DNA of 64,000 bases. Origin: Castellaniella denitrificans (GTDB taxonomy: Bacteria; Pseudomonadota; Gammaproteobacteria; Burkholderiales; Burkholderiaceae_B). Below are positions 18,679-27,208 of the stretch, piece after piece; within the stretch, counting starts at the first letter, position 1; each line of letters begins with the position of its first letter. The DNA lies in the NCBI RefSeq assembly GCF_042653765.1, contig NZ_JBHSEZ010000004.1:186001-250000 (forward strand), given 5' to 3'. Below the pieces are notes generated by a model. That model ran no database searches. It was not told the origin of the DNA and saw only the letters and a list, made by a program, of their open reading frames with translations. The translations under genes were made by a program, and so were the position numbers.

Positions 18679-19326
18679 TCAGCGGCCGGAAGGCTCTTGC
18701 GGCCGCGTCCCCCAGAACAGGACCGCCTCGGCCAGCAGGAATGCGGCGACCGGCGCCACAGCCCCCGCGACGCCCGCGATCTCGTGCCCGAACCGGGCCG
18801 CCACGTAGAGCAGCACGATCATGCTGAGCATCATGCCCGGCGCCCCGAGCCCGCGCAGCGCCACGCTGCGGTGGTAGCCCAGCCAGAACGCGACCCGGGC
18901 GACGATCCATACCACGGTCGTCGCCACCACCGCCCGCATCTCCGCGCCGTCGGCGCAATAGGCCGCCAACCCGAACAGCGACACGCCGAACACGAGGATC
19001 TGCTCGACGGTGTTCTGCAGGTACCTTTGATTGACACGGAGCCGCCTCGTCTCGAAACGCGCCAAGGGATCGAACGCGGGCGAGGTCAGCCGTTCGTGCG
19101 CCACGGCCTCGACGCCCGTCACCAGGCAGAACAACACGGCCACGCAGCAGCATTTGAGGGTGAACAGCATCCGGTCGGCAAGGCTGTCCATCCCCGGCAG
19201 CGGCGACATCAGGCGATCGACGCCGAGCCAGAGCCCCGCGGCGAGCAGCGAGGCGACCGCGATGGCGGCGATGCCGCCGGCGCGCTGCCTGCGGAAATCG
19301 GACGGGTCCGCAATGGATTCGCTCAT
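18679..19326 (-). CDS. MAPEG-like membrane protein
   Basis: The 215-residue protein has four to five hydrophobic helices. The segment LRVNQRYLQNTVEQILVFG (near 105) and the later ARVAFWLGYHRS resemble the MAPEG pattern of small glutathione-dependent or eicosanoid-metabolising membrane proteins. The gene is divergent from a flavin hydroxylase gene. The family call is by pattern only, and a generic membrane protein cannot be excluded. Confidence 0.65.
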   Translation of the reverse strand: MSESIADPSDFRRQRAGGIAAIAVASLLAAGLWLGVDRLMSPLPGMDSLADRMLFTLKCCCVAVLFCLVTGVEAVAHERLTSPAFDPLARFETRRLRVNQRYLQNTVEQILVFGVSLFGLAAYCADGAEMRAVVATTVVWIVARVAFWLGYHRSVALRGLGAPGMMLSMIVLLYVAARFGHEIAGVAGAVAPVAAFLLAEAVLFWGTRPQEPSGR

Positions 19327-19656
19327 GGTTTCTCCTGTTTCCCGGACGGCCGCGCCGGGCGCATGCCGTCTCCTTCCAGCCGGCCACCCTGATCCGGAGC
19401 CGGAGCCCGGCCGGAAAACCGACCAGCCGCGCGATATGGATTTATACAGCGCCATGCCCGTCCGGACAGCGAAAATGCACTGCATTTTGCGTCCATTCCT
19501 CTCATGCCTCTGATGGAAAACAAGTTGCGCACGCAACGATCTTCCCATATAGTTGCCAACGCAACCATACAGAACCGATATGTCCGGCATCGGCCGTCCG
19601 GCGGCGGAGCACCGCGCCCGCACCGCGTCCGATCCCCCACCGGAGGAGAACGCTCG
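19327..19656. promoter_or_regulatory. 330-bp divergent regulatory region between the MAPEG-like and flavin hydroxylase genes
   Basis: No gene is seen here. It holds the 17-bp perfect palindrome AAAATGCA-C-TGCATTTT (19472-19488), possibly serving the leftward gene, and to its right the two MarR-type palindromes listed separately. A TATAAA on the minus strand (19441-19446) may be the -10 of the leftward gene. GGAGGAGAA at 19642-19650 is the hydroxylase ribosome site. Confidence 0.7.
19524..19565 (+). promoter_or_regulatory. Promoter of the hydroxylase operon with two MarR-type operators
   Basis: TTGCGC (19525-19530), a 17-base spacer and TATAGT (19548-19553) form the promoter. The palindrome GTTGCGCACGCAAC (19524-19537) covers the -35, and its near-copy GTTGCCAACGCAAC (19552-19565) begins at the -10; their centres are 28 bases apart. 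Two operators over the promoter elements indicate repression, most likely by the MarR protein encoded last in this operon. Binding itself is inferred. Confidence 0.75.
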
Positions 19657-21351
19657 ATGCACCGTCCGACCACCGAACCGCGCCCGTCGATCTACTACGA
19701 CTACCGGGTGTTCAAGCCCTGGCTGCCCTCCGCGCATCCACCCCAGCCGCACCAGAAAGTCGTCATCGTCGGCGCCGGACCGGCCGGCATGGTCGCCGCG
19801 CTCGAACTCGCCCGCCATGGCGTGCCCAGCGTGATCGCGACCGCGGAACTGCAGGTCTCGCAAGGCAGCCGCGCCATCGTCTTCACCCGCCGCTCGATGG
19901 AGATCCTGCAACAGGTCGGCGTGGCCGACCGCATGGCCGAGAACGGCCTGCCGTGGCGCTTCGGCAATTCCTACTACCGCGGCCGGCACGTCTTCCGCAT
20001 GGAGGCGCCCCACGATCCGGACGACCGCTACTTCCCGATGCTCAACGTGCAGCAGCAGTACATGGAGGAATACCTGATCGACGCCTGCGCCGCCCATCCG
20101 CTGATCGACCTGCGCTGGGGCAACAAGGCGACGCGCGTCGAGCAGAAGGACGACGGCGCCACGGTCCACCTCGACACGCCGGAAGGGCCCTACACGCTCG
20201 ACACCGACTGGGTGATCGCCGCCGACGGCGGCCGTTCCGACATCCGCACCGCTCTGGGACTGCAGATGGAGGGCGCCTCCTACGAGGGCTTCTTCGTCAT
20301 CGCCGACATCCGCGTCGATCTGCCGCTGCCGACCGAGCGCCTGGCCTTCTTCGACCCCGACTGGAACCCGGGCAACACCATCCTCATGCACCGCGAGCCG
20401 CACGGCATCTGGCGCATCGACTACCAGTTGCCGGCCGGCGAGACGCCCGAGGAAGCACTGCGGCCCGAATCGCTGAAGCGGCGCATCGACGCCCAGCTCG
20501 CGATGATCGGCCACGCCGGCATCCCATGGGAAATGGACTGGAACTCGGTCTATTCGGCCCGCACGCTGACCCTGCCCGACTACGTCCACGGCCACATCCT
20601 CTTCACCGGCGACGCCGCCCACCTGCTGCCGATCTTCGGCGTGCGCGGCGCCAACACCGGCTTCCAGGACGCGCAATCGGCGGCCTGGCATCTGGCCTTT
20701 GTGATCAAGGGCCTCGCGGGCAGGAAACTGCTCGCCAACCACAGCGCCGAGCGCGTCGGCGCCGCCCGTGAAATCATCGACGAGGCGGGCAAGAGCACGC
20801 GCTTCATGACGCCGCCCACGCGCGGCTTCCGCCTGCTGCGCGACGCGGTCCTGTCGCTGTCGCTGACCGAGGCGTTCGTGCGCCCGCTGTACCACTGGCG
20901 CACCTCGCGTCCGCACGAATACACCCGCTCGATGCTCAATTGCACGGGCGACGACGACGCGCTGTTCGCCGCCGGTCCCGCCCACGGCGCGCCGCCGCGG
21001 AACATCCGCCTGGCGGCCGACGATTTCCTGCTCGATCACCTGGGCGGCGGCTTCGACCTGCTGTATTTCACCCAGGCGCCGGCCATCCCCGCGCCGCTGC
21101 GGGAGGTGGTCGCCGCCACGCGCGCCCGCGGCGTGCCGCTGAAGGTCATCGCCATCGGCACGGGGCAGCCGGTCGTCGAGGGCGCCGACCTGACGCTCGC
21201 CGACACCGACGGCCACTTCCGCGAGCGCTATGGGGTGCTGGCGGGCGGCGGCGCCTACCTGCTGCGCCCGGACCAGCACGTGTGCGCGCGCTGGCTCGCG
21301 CTCGACGCCATCCGCCTGCAAGCCGCACTGGACACCGCCCTGCCGCAATAA
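19657..21351 (+). CDS. FAD-dependent aromatic monooxygenase (FAD_binding_3 family)
   Basis: This 564-residue flavoprotein resembles class A aromatic hydroxylases such as MhpA, PheA and TfdB. It has the FAD dinucleotide motif VVIVGAGPAGMVAALELARHG (residues 33-53), the DG motif in WVIAADGGRSDIR and the second FAD motif FTGDAAHLLPIFGVRGANTG. A thioredoxin-like C-terminal domain follows. It likely hydroxylates a phenolic or heteroaromatic acid using NAD(P)H. A strong GGAGGAGAA precedes the ATG at 19657. It forms an operon with a DUF2783 protein and a MarR regulator. Confidence 0.93.
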   Translation: MHRPTTEPRPSIYYDYRVFKPWLPSAHPPQPHQKVVIVGAGPAGMVAALELARHGVPSVIATAELQVSQGSRAIVFTRRSMEILQQVGVADRMAENGLPWRFGNSYYRGRHVFRMEAPHDPDDRYFPMLNVQQQYMEEYLIDACAAHPLIDLRWGNKATRVEQKDDGATVHLDTPEGPYTLDTDWVIAADGGRSDIRTALGLQMEGASYEGFFVIADIRVDLPLPTERLAFFDPDWNPGNTILMHREPHGIWRIDYQLPAGETPEEALRPESLKRRIDAQLAMIGHAGIPWEMDWNSVYSARTLTLPDYVHGHILFTGDAAHLLPIFGVRGANTGFQDAQSAAWHLAFVIKGLAGRKLLANHSAERVGAAREIIDEAGKSTRFMTPPTRGFRLLRDAVLSLSLTEAFVRPLYHWRTSRPHEYTRSMLNCTGDDDALFAAGPAHGAPPRNIRLAADDFLLDHLGGGFDLLYFTQAPAIPAPLREVVAATRARGVPLKVIAIGTGQPVVEGADLTLADTDGHFRERYGVLAGGGAYLLRPDQHVCARWLALDAIRLQAALDTALPQ

Positions 21352-21367
21352 GGATCAGGAGAACACC

Positions 21368-21559
21368 ATGACGCAACACCGCACGCTGGACATCGCCGGC
21401 CTGGAAAATGTCTACGACGCCCTGGCCACGGCCATCGACCAGGCCGGCCCCGACAAGGCCGAACTCTTCCTCGTCAAGCTGGCCCTGCTCAACGCCGACG
21501 CGCTGGGCGACGCCGAACGCTTCCAGCGACAGATCCAGGCGGCGCTGAAGGATCTGTAG
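21368..21559 (+). CDS. DUF2783 small protein
   Basis: The 63-residue product has the DUF2783 pattern: AGLENVYDALATAIDQAGPD and then FLVKLALLNADALGD. It starts 16 bases after the hydroxylase stop with an AGGAG site. DUF2783 genes are regularly found next to FAD-dependent aromatic hydroxylases, so it may be a helper or subunit, but its function is not established. Confidence 0.85.
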   Translation: MTQHRTLDIAGLENVYDALATAIDQAGPDKAELFLVKLALLNADALGDAERFQRQIQAALKDL

Positions 21560-21570
21560 AATCGCTCTCC

Positions 21571-22071
21571 ATGACGCGCCCCGCCCGCCCCCGCCCCGTC
21601 CCGACGCCTCCGCTCGAGCGCAGCTTCACCTATCGCTTCAACGTCCTGCGCAAGGGCATCGATCGCCAGAGCGCCGCCGGCTACCTGAAAGAAGTCGGCG
21701 TGTCGCTCAGCGACGGGCGCTGCCTGGCCGCGATCGGCCGCTTCGCCCCCCTGTCGATCAAGGAACTGGCGAACCGTTCGCACCTGAACAAGAGCCAGGC
21801 CAGCCGCGCCGCCCAGTCGCTGGTCGACCGGGGGCTGGTGCGCAAGGACGGCAGCCCGGAGGACGGCCGCGGCGTCGTGCTCACGCTCACCGCGGCGGGC
21901 CGGGAAGCCTGGAACCGCACGATGCGGTTCGTGCACGAGCGCAACCAGGAAATCCTGGGCTGCCTGAGCGACGACGAATACGCGACCCTGAGCGCACTGC
22001 TCGACCGCCTCATCGCCCACACGCTCGCCCGGGACGGCGCGGCCGGCGAAGACACGGACGAATCACCGTGA
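21571..22071 (+). CDS. MarR-family transcriptional regulator
   Basis: This 166-residue winged-helix protein has the MarR core LSIKELANRSHLNKSQASRAAQSLVDRGLV, the wing DGSPEDGRGVVLTLT and a dimerisation helix at the end. It is the last gene of the hydroxylase operon. The two palindromes over the operon promoter are its probable target, giving aromatic-ligand-relieved autorepression. Confidence 0.9.
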   Translation: MTRPARPRPVPTPPLERSFTYRFNVLRKGIDRQSAAGYLKEVGVSLSDGRCLAAIGRFAPLSIKELANRSHLNKSQASRAAQSLVDRGLVRKDGSPEDGRGVVLTLTAAGREAWNRTMRFVHERNQEILGCLSDDEYATLSALLDRLIAHTLARDGAAGEDTDESP

Positions 22072-22078
22072 CGCGCCT

Positions 22079-22126
22079 CGGCGGCGATCACGGAGGCGTG
22101 GGCGGACCAGGCATGCCGGACGGCGG
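22079..22126 (-). pseudogene. DUF72 gene fragment / left copy of a 48-bp direct repeat
   Basis: These 48 bases match 48623-48670 at 45 positions in the same orientation. The right copy lies inside the intact DUF72 gene. Translated on the minus strand, the left copy gives SAVRHAWSAHASVI, close to AAVRQALSAHASVI of the DUF72 protein, so this is a decayed or truncated piece of such a gene. It sits just outside the start of the 26-kb catabolic island. Confidence 0.7.
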
Positions 22127-22174
22127 ACACTTCCCGCGTACGAGGGGCCCCATCGGCTGCAAGCAAGCAGGCAG

Positions 22175-23350
22175 TCAATCGTTCGACGTCTTGCCAAGCA
22201 CCACAGGCTCGCCGTTGCGGATCTCGCCGATATAGTTCACTGTCATGACCTGATGGTCGATCCCGTAGTGCTTCATGCCGCCCATCTCCAGATCCTCGCC
22301 CTGGACGGACTTGAACGGCATGGCGGCCTTGAAGGATTCGGCGACCTTTTCCGTATCATCGAGTGTGCCCGCCTTCTGGACCGCGTGCAGGATCGCGTTG
22401 GCCCCGTCATAGAACGACACGATGATCTCGTTGGCATCATGGCCGTTGCGCTTCTTGTATTCGGCGGCCAGATCCTGGTAGCCCTTGTTCGCCGGATCCG
22501 CATACAGCATGTTGATGGTGCCCTCCGCCGCCTTGGCGCCCGCGCCGGCGACGATTTCCTTCGGACCCGCGCCGCCCGTCTTGGTAAACAGCTTGTCATA
22601 TCCCAACTCGCGGGCCTGTCGGATGATCAGGCCGGCCGTGGCGGGCGACGTTCCGCCCAGCTCGATCATGTCGGGCTTCATGGCGATGATGCGCGTCAGC
22701 ATGGGCTGAAAGTCCTTCTGGGCACGCTCGAACAGCTCATGGCCAAGGACCTCGAAACCCTTTTCCTTGAAGATCGCCTCGCTCAAGCGCACCTGATCCC
22801 AGCCCGTTTCATCATTGGGATTGACCACCACCACGCGCCGGCCCTTCAGATTGTCCTTCATCCAGCCGATCATCGATGGCAGGTAATCCTCCGGCGCGCT
22901 GTACATACGGAACATGAAACGGGAATCCTTGTCCAGCGCCTTGCTGGTATAAGCCGAAGACATGCCGATGACTTTGTCGTCCTCGACATTCTGCTTCAAC
23001 GCCATGGTGGCCGCGGACGACAGGATGATCACGTATTTGACGCCGTCCTGGTTGACCAGGCGGTTATAGGCGGCTACCGCTTCGGCGGCCTTGTACTGGT
23101 CGTCGTAGGCGATGACCTCGACCCTGACTTTCTTGCCTCCTACGTCGAGGCCACCGGCCGCATTGACCCGCTCGGCCAGGATTCTGGGCCCTTCCGCCGC
23201 AGCCATCCCCCAGGGGGCACCGCCCCCCGTCAACGCAGCGATCACACCGATCTTCAAGGTTTCGGCCCCGACCGCACCTGCGTATAGCAGGCCCGCAGCA
23301 GCCAAAGAGGCCATGACGGCCCGAGGATTGAAAATGTACTTCTGGTTCAT
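22175..23350 (-). CDS. Branched-chain-type ABC transporter substrate-binding protein
   Basis: This 391-residue periplasmic protein has a signal peptide (VMASLAAAGLLYAGAVGA) and the type I binding-protein fold (Peripla_BP_6) starting KIGVIAALTGGGAPWG. It should capture the substrate for LivHMGF encoded at 31.3-34.5 kb. It lies downstream of the amidohydrolase, with a 119-bp gap. LivJ-type proteins in catabolic clusters often bind aromatic or alicyclic acids, so an amino acid need not be the ligand. Confidence 0.92.
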   Translation of the reverse strand: MNQKYIFNPRAVMASLAAAGLLYAGAVGAETLKIGVIAALTGGGAPWGMAAAEGPRILAERVNAAGGLDVGGKKVRVEVIAYDDQYKAAEAVAAYNRLVNQDGVKYVIILSSAATMALKQNVEDDKVIGMSSAYTSKALDKDSRFMFRMYSAPEDYLPSMIGWMKDNLKGRRVVVVNPNDETGWDQVRLSEAIFKEKGFEVLGHELFERAQKDFQPMLTRIIAMKPDMIELGGTSPATAGLIIRQARELGYDKLFTKTGGAGPKEIVAGAGAKAAEGTINMLYADPANKGYQDLAAEYKKRNGHDANEIIVSFYDGANAILHAVQKAGTLDDTEKVAESFKAAMPFKSVQGEDLEMGGMKHYGIDHQVMTVNYIGEIRNGEPVVLGKTSND

Positions 23351-23469
23351 GGCTCTGTCTCCGATAGATTAGTGGTATCGCTATGAAACCGGCATGACTC
23401 CAATGGAGCCCCGCCATTTGAAACGACGAGAAAGCCGGCGAATCTCGGAGCCCTCGTCGGACAATCCAA

Positions 23470-24540
23470 TCAAGTGGCGATGCGGTATACCCGAGCCGCC
23501 GTGTCATGGAACAGGGCCCGGCGCTCATCGGGCGAAAAAGCCGCGCTGGCGATCTTGAAGGCATTCCAAAGCTCGGTGTAGCCGCAGGACTGCTTGTCCA
23601 CAGGAAAATTGCTTTCAAACATGCAGCGCTCAGGGCCGAAGAGGTCCACGCAAACGTCGACATAGGGCTTCCATGCCCGGACCAGGGCCTCGGACCCGGC
23701 AGGCCGCTCGCCCCGCTCGAAGCCGAATCCGAAGACAGCCATGCCCATCCCGCCCACCTTGATGTGGACGTTGGGGTAAGCCACCAGAGCCTCGATGCCG
23801 GTACGCCATTCGTGGAATGCGTTCCTGTAGCCGGGATACTCGGGCACACCGATGACCCCACCCACGTGGTCGAGCACCATGGTCGTATCCGGAAAGCGGG
23901 CAGCAAGCTGCGCCCACTCATCGAGCTGCGTGTGATACAGCCAGCCATCGAAGCTGAGTCCAAAACGGGCCAATTGCGCAAACCCCTTCTGGAACCCGGG
24001 ATCCAGCAGCAGATGCTGTGGAGCCCCATGCTTGATCGTGGCACCGATGGCGCCGGGATCGTACGCTGCTTGCTGGCGAATACCTGTCAGCCGCCCGCCA
24101 CCGGCCTCGGCCATCGCCTCAAGCACGGGGACCACACGATCTCCAAGTGCAAGATCCGCAAATCCCACGATCGACGCCGCCACCCGGCACGAGCCATAGA
24201 TGCCGCTGTCGGCCATGGCGCCTACGCCCCGGGCGAATTCGATTTCACCGACCGGTCGCATCGCCTCTTCACCCCGGGCACGCCACATCGAGTGGTAGGC
24301 TTCGACGAACACGGTCGCCTCGATGTTGTGCCCGCACGCCAGGTCGGCCAGCAAGTCCGGATACAGGTAGCGACTGCCCGTGGCGGGAGAGTCGTACAAA
24401 TGGTGATGCGGATCGATGATGGGCAATTCGGGTTCCAGCGCCGCTTCGGAAGGCGAGCCGGCATGCCAGGCATCGAGCTGCGCCGTGCCCTTGGGCTGAT
24501 TGCCTCGGAAGGACGTTCTTCCAGCGTTTTTCATCGTCAT
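23470..24540 (-). CDS. Amidohydrolase family 2 (TIM-barrel) hydrolase
   Basis: The 356-residue product has the metal motif PIIDPHHHLYD (HxH near residue 46), a later VLDHVGG, and FESNFPVDK near the end, as in 2-pyrone-4,6-dicarboxylate lactonase and related lactonases. It probably opens a lactone or decarboxylates an intermediate of the island's substrate. AAGGAG nine bases before the ATG at 24538-24540 sets the start. It is in line with the OYE and alcohol dehydrogenase genes. Confidence 0.88.
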   Translation of the reverse strand: MTMKNAGRTSFRGNQPKGTAQLDAWHAGSPSEAALEPELPIIDPHHHLYDSPATGSRYLYPDLLADLACGHNIEATVFVEAYHSMWRARGEEAMRPVGEIEFARGVGAMADSGIYGSCRVAASIVGFADLALGDRVVPVLEAMAEAGGGRLTGIRQQAAYDPGAIGATIKHGAPQHLLLDPGFQKGFAQLARFGLSFDGWLYHTQLDEWAQLAARFPDTTMVLDHVGGVIGVPEYPGYRNAFHEWRTGIEALVAYPNVHIKVGGMGMAVFGFGFERGERPAGSEALVRAWKPYVDVCVDLFGPERCMFESNFPVDKQSCGYTELWNAFKIASAAFSPDERRALFHDTAARVYRIAT

Positions 24541-24587
24541 ATCGTTAATCTCCTTGGATGCATGGCACCCGGCGCGCCCCATATCGG

Positions 24588-25742
24588 TCAGTCCCGCCGG
24601 GACGGCAGGCTCGCAAGCGTTCTATGGCGCCCATTGAGCCACCAGCCATACTGCACCGGCCAGGAGGCATAAGGATTCGCCGCATCTACGACACCCAGCC
24701 GGGCCTCGGCGTGCAAGGGCCAGTTCGGATCGAACAACGCCTGGCGGCCGATCGCCACCAGATCCGCCCGCCCTTGTACGATGGTCTCGTTGGCCAGTTC
24801 GGGCTCGGTGATCAGACCCACCGCCATCGTCGCGATTCCGGCTTCGCTGCGCACGGCCTCGGCATAGGGAATCTGGAAGCCGTAGCCCGGCGCATCGCGC
24901 GAAGTCGAGGCGGAATGCCCAGCCAGGCCGCCCGACGAACAATCGATCACGTCCACGCCCGCCGCCTTGAGGACCCGTGCGAAAGCGACCGTATCGGTCA
25001 GCGTGCGACCGCCCTCCACCCCGTCCTGGGCCGACACGCGCACGAACATCGGCCGCTCGCGGGGCCACGCCGCGCGCATGTCGCCAACAACTTCCAGGAC
25101 ATAGCGATGGCGGCCCTCGAACGAACCGGCATAGGCATCGGAACGCCGATTGGTCACCGGCGACATGAAGGAGTGCAGCAGGAAGCCATGCGCCGCATGC
25201 AGTTCGATGAGGTCGAACCCCGCTCGATCCGCACGCGCCACCGCGGCGACGAAGGCCTCGCGGATGTCGGTCATGTCGCGATAGGTCGCGGGCTCCGGCA
25301 CCTGGTATCCGGCACCGAACGCCAGCGCACTGGGCGCCTTGAGCGGCCAGACGGCTTCGCCGCGCAGCGCCTGGTCCTCATTGCCCACCGGCCCGTTACC
25401 ATGCCAGGGCCGCTGGCGATTGGCCTTGCGCCCGCCGTGGCACAACTGGATGCCCACAGTGGCGCCCTGCGCCTTCAGCATGCGCACGATGCGTGCCAGC
25501 GGTTCAATCTGCCGGTCCGACCAGAGGCCCAGATCCCCATGACTGATCCGCCCTTCAGGCAGGACCGCCGTGGCCTCGATCATGACCAGACCGGCGCCCC
25601 CCAGGCCGAAGCGGCCGTAGTGCGCCAGATGAAAGTCCGACGCCATGCCCTCGTCCGCGGAATACATGCACATGGCCGAAATGGCAATGCGGTTACGGAT
25701 GCTCACGCCGCGCAATTGCAGGCTGGAGAACAGATTGGCCAT
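24588..25742 (-). CDS. Old-yellow-enzyme family NADH:flavin oxidoreductase (YqjM-like)
   Basis: This 384-residue TIM-barrel flavoenzyme has the YqjM-type regulatory cysteine in ISAMCMYSADEG (near residue 25), the substrate-binding HAAHGFLLHSFMSP and the FMN-phosphate segment VGLITEPELANE. Such enzymes reduce C=C bonds of α,β-unsaturated ketones, aldehydes or CoA thioesters. It is the middle of a minus-strand operon: alcohol dehydrogenase, OYE, amidohydrolase. Confidence 0.93.
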   Translation of the reverse strand: MANLFSSLQLRGVSIRNRIAISAMCMYSADEGMASDFHLAHYGRFGLGGAGLVMIEATAVLPEGRISHGDLGLWSDRQIEPLARIVRMLKAQGATVGIQLCHGGRKANRQRPWHGNGPVGNEDQALRGEAVWPLKAPSALAFGAGYQVPEPATYRDMTDIREAFVAAVARADRAGFDLIELHAAHGFLLHSFMSPVTNRRSDAYAGSFEGRHRYVLEVVGDMRAAWPRERPMFVRVSAQDGVEGGRTLTDTVAFARVLKAAGVDVIDCSSGGLAGHSASTSRDAPGYGFQIPYAEAVRSEAGIATMAVGLITEPELANETIVQGRADLVAIGRQALFDPNWPLHAEARLGVVDAANPYASWPVQYGWWLNGRHRTLASLPSRRD

Positions 25743-25767
25743 GTCTCGTTTCCCGGCAAATGGCCGC

Positions 25768-26901
25768 TCAGGCAGCGTGCGGCATCAAGATCTGCCGCAC
25801 GACCTCGCCGCGATCCAACTGATCCAGGCTCAGATTGAGTTCAGCGAACGAGATTTCGCTGCTCTTGAGACGGTCCACCGGCATTTTGCCCGCCTTGTAT
25901 AGGCTGATGTAATGCGGAATGTCGCGTTCGGGCACCGTCGACCCCATGAACGAACCGCGCAATCCGCGCTCTTCGGTCACCAGCGCGGCATGCACGTACT
26001 GGAACAGCGTATCGGATGCGCCCAGGCCCACGCAGATCACGTCGCCGCCGCGTGCCGTGATGGCATTGCCCATGGCCACCGCCTGCGGATTGCCGGTCAT
26101 GTCGAAGGTGAAATCGACGCCACCCTTGCTGAGATCGCGGATCTTCTGAACGATGTCCGGATCGGACGCCAGGACCGTTTCGGTCGCACCCAGATCGCGC
26201 GCCAGCGGAAACTTTCCGGCATTGATGTCAATGCCGAAGATCTGGGATGCACCGGCGATGCGCGCCGCCATCACGGCGTTCAGTCCGACGCCGCCCAGGC
26301 CGATCACGGCCACGCTGGCGCCTGCCGGCACCTGGGCGGTATTGAGCACGGCCCCCGCGCCAGTGACCACCGCGCAGCCGAACATGGCGGCGACGTCCAG
26401 CGGCACATCGTCGTCGATGCGGATCAGCGATTTGGGCACGGTAATGGCGTACTGGGCGAAGGCCGACACGCCGCTATAGTGATAGATCGGCTGACCATTG
26501 CGGCTCAGGCGGCTCACCCCGGTGGCCAGCAGGCCCTGCGTACGCGGCACGGTGACGCTCTGGCACAGCGCGGGCCGCTGGCGATTGCACGCACGGCAGC
26601 AGCCACAACCGGACACCACCGTCATGACGACATGGTCGCCCGGCTTCAATTCCGTGACGCCAGCGCCCACCTCACGGACGATCCCCGCGCCTTCATGCCC
26701 TCCCACGACCGGCAGCTTGCGCTTGCGCAGGCCCGCGACCTGCGACAGATCGGAATGGCAGAGGCCCGCAGCCACCACTTCCACCAGCACTTCGCCCTCG
26801 CCGGGTCCTTCCAGCTCCACGTCCTCGATCTGGAAAGGCAGGCTGTCCACATAAGGCTTCGGGCGCCCTTGTTCATACATCACCGCGGCGGTCATCTTCA
26901 T
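25768..26901 (-). CDS. Zn-dependent alcohol dehydrogenase (class III-like)
   Basis: The 377-residue protein has catalytic zinc ligands in GLCHSDLS, GGHEGAG and MFGCAVVTGAG, four structural-zinc cysteines in SGCGCCRACNRQRPALC, and the NAD-binding GLGGVGLNAVM. It is probably the first gene of the leftward operon and oxidises an alcohol to an aldehyde or ketone. The promoter should lie in the 307-bp divergent region. It is distinct from the glutathione-dependent dehydrogenase at the right end of the window. Confidence 0.93.
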   Translation of the reverse strand: MKMTAAVMYEQGRPKPYVDSLPFQIEDVELEGPGEGEVLVEVVAAGLCHSDLSQVAGLRKRKLPVVGGHEGAGIVREVGAGVTELKPGDHVVMTVVSGCGCCRACNRQRPALCQSVTVPRTQGLLATGVSRLSRNGQPIYHYSGVSAFAQYAITVPKSLIRIDDDVPLDVAAMFGCAVVTGAGAVLNTAQVPAGASVAVIGLGGVGLNAVMAARIAGASQIFGIDINAGKFPLARDLGATETVLASDPDIVQKIRDLSKGGVDFTFDMTGNPQAVAMGNAITARGGDVICVGLGASDTLFQYVHAALVTEERGLRGSFMGSTVPERDIPHYISLYKAGKMPVDRLKSSEISFAELNLSLDQLDRGEVVRQILMPHAA

Positions 26902-27208
26902 GTTCCACGCTCCTCTCGATCATTTCATCGGATCATTATCGTGTCGTATGCCGCCGGCGATGCCCAGAGTTTCAGGCAACGGCCGCGGCGAGCGGATTTC
27001 TTGATCCAGTAAAAGGCCTTCCGGCAACCGCGGCAAGCCACAATTCCGCGTGCTGGTCATGACTATTGCTCATGGCCTGAATCATCCGGCCCGTGTTCGG
27101 ATATTCGGGACTCAGTCATTCAATATTCAACATGGACGCAGGCTCCCACCGCCGATAAGCTGGACGGGAATTTTCTGACCTTCCACACGCAAAAAAGGGA
27201 GCAGGCAC
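26902..27208. promoter_or_regulatory. 307-bp divergent regulatory region of the ADH and SDR operons
   Basis: No gene is seen. GAATCATCCG (27079-27088) and CGGATATTC (27098-27106) form an inverted repeat with one base missing in the right arm, a candidate LysR site. AT-rich sequence follows (27112-27132). AAAAAAGGGAGC at 27190-27201 is the ribosome site of the rightward gene. It does not contain a convincing copy of the shared promoter block found at four other places in the island. Confidence 0.55.

Noticed and set aside
27121..27170. Possible fifth copy of the island promoter upstream of the SDR gene (ATGGACG)
   Set aside because: The upstream block and the -10 do not align with the four accepted copies.
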